From Cristatella mucedo (Eukaryota > Bryozoa > Phylactolaemata > Cristatellidae): DNA of 32,000 nt. Under the pieces are notes generated by a model. The model was not told the origin of the DNA. It saw nothing but the letters and a program-made list of their open reading frames with translations, and searched no databases. Positions 31,030-32,000 of this stretch are shown here, piece by piece. Location: NCBI GenBank assembly GCA_009760855.2, contig WPIO01000041.1, positions 1,308,001-1,340,000 on the forward strand, written 5' to 3'. A program made the position numbers and the translations under genes. Each line of letters opens with the position of its first letter. Position 1 is the first letter of the stretch.

Positions 31030-31565
31030 TCCTAATAATAATAATAAATAATAATAATGCACTTGATAAATTGCCCTCAGAGAACTCAATCTCTTCCTAG
31101 TGCGCTTTACATTTGCTCCAAAGGGAAACGCGATTGAATCATGAGTAATATCATGCTTGATAAACAACATCAACAACATGGTTAGGGGTGACATGCACAG
31201 AGTAAGCATTCAAATGTGGTTATAGTGGCAGTGTGTGGCAGCATGCACAGTGTCAGCACGCATGAGCACATAAAGGACGAATCACAGGGACCCATTAAAT
31301 GCTGTCCTAAATAGGTATTTTTTAAGTTCTTTTTAAATGTGGTCAAGTCAGGGGATGTTCTGACGCAAGTTGGGAGGGAGTTCTAGGCTTTGGGAGCATA
31401 CGAACTAAATGCACGGTCTCCAAAGGATTTGAGGATTGTACGAGGTAGTGGTAAACTGTTGGATTCCGAAAAGCGGGTGGTACGATGCTTGGCCTGATGG
31501 GGTAGTATATCTGAGAGATATGCTGGAGCCATAGAATGAAGGGACCTAAAAGTGAGCAAAAGTTC
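31030..31565 (-). mobile_element. LINE family A, 5'-truncated 3' end
   Basis: It aligns with 7880-8400. The minus strand encodes MAPAYLSDILPHQAKHR-like, ILKSFGDRAFSSYAPK and NSLPTCVRTSPDLTTF pieces with a stop replacing Trp in the usual AWNSLP, then 3' UTR, stem-loop (31070-31110) and an (ATT)n tail at 31035-31060. It faces the plus-strand copy at 29800-30905 tail to tail. Confidence 0.82.
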
Positions 31566-31620
31566 CTGAAAGGAAGGAATGCTCTATGAGTACACTATTG
31601 AGCACTGACTCGTTTAGGGT

Positions 31621-31683
31621 AGCGAAAGACCTTTCGGAGAAAGGTCTTTCGCTTCGGTCTTTGTCCCTCGCTCGAGGGACAAA
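31621..31683. repeat. Two adjacent strong hairpins
   Basis: 31621-31653 is a perfect 15-bp inverted repeat with a 3-base loop (GGA). 31660-31683 is a perfect 11-bp inverted repeat with a 2-base loop. They are six bases apart. No gene context explains them. Confidence 0.85.
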
Positions 31684-32000
31684 TCACCACTCCCTCTTTC
31701 GGCCGAAGCTCTCGACGGTGGTGGGCGTCCGCTCTGTCTACCACAGAGTACTCAGCTCGCCGGGTCTTGGACGGCGTACGCTTGTACTGTTGAGGCGGAG
31801 TCCTGCGACGGTGTGACCGTGGAAGCCGACTGAGCACTAACACGTTTGTTCACGCCTGCGGCATAATCCCTTGCCCCTGTAGTTTACCTTGTGTAAGACT
31901 TTCCTCTGTAGACTTGTTGAGTGCCCTCCTTTGCATAGCGCATGCATGTGTATTTTATAAAGTGTTGTGTACCCGATCGATCGCGAGTGAACCACTGTTA
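31684..32000. other. Unassigned window end
   Basis: No recognised gene. Small frames only. Confidence 0.3.

Overview
The window is nuclear DNA of an invertebrate animal. It holds two intron-free genes of the metazoan alpha-1,2-fucosyltransferase type (CAZy family GT11) in a background of decayed L2/CR1-like LINEs, tRNA-derived SINEs, a hAT transposon, an LTR relic, satellite DNA and long microsatellites. No bacterial operon, rRNA, functional tRNA gene or CRISPR array is visible. The phylum cannot be fixed from the sequence alone.

Layout: 300-1975 is fucosyltransferase copy 1 (minus strand) with its flanks, and 1976-3340 is GC-rich upstream sequence. 3530-12625 is a pile-up of LINE fragments in both orientations, of two main families called here A (3' end with a GCGCC stem-loop and an ATT tail) and B (3' end with a TTACA tail). 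It is broken by a solo-LTR candidate, a SINE and a 16-bp minisatellite. 12873-13454 is a (GA)n tract and 13456-16050 a CpG-rich block without a recognisable gene. 16290-18180 is a dead hAT transposase (minus strand). 18580-21125 is a degenerate satellite of about 170 bp per unit. 21126-23690 contains unidentified sequence, an AT-rich tract, a SINE with a clear target-site duplication, a hairpin MITE and a tandem repeat of about 130 bp. 23691-24102 is a second (GA)n tract. 24155-25775 is fucosyltransferase copy 2 (minus strand). 26800-27040 is a block homologous to sequence upstream of copy 1. 27440-29215 is a LINE whose endonuclease region is split by a second, inverted piece of the satellite. 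29800-30905 is another LINE, split by a different SINE, and 31030-31565 is one more LINE 3' end. Two strong hairpins follow at 31621-31683.

The two fucosyltransferase genes are direct paralogues 23.8 kb apart. Their catalytic C-terminal halves are almost identical in DNA, while the N-terminal halves have diverged strongly, which points to recent gene conversion. Both encode a type II Golgi-style protein (short cytoplasmic N-terminus, one membrane anchor, stem, GT11 domain) and would add fucose to terminal galactose of glycans. The rest of the window is almost entirely selfish or repetitive DNA and gives a readable order of nested insertions.
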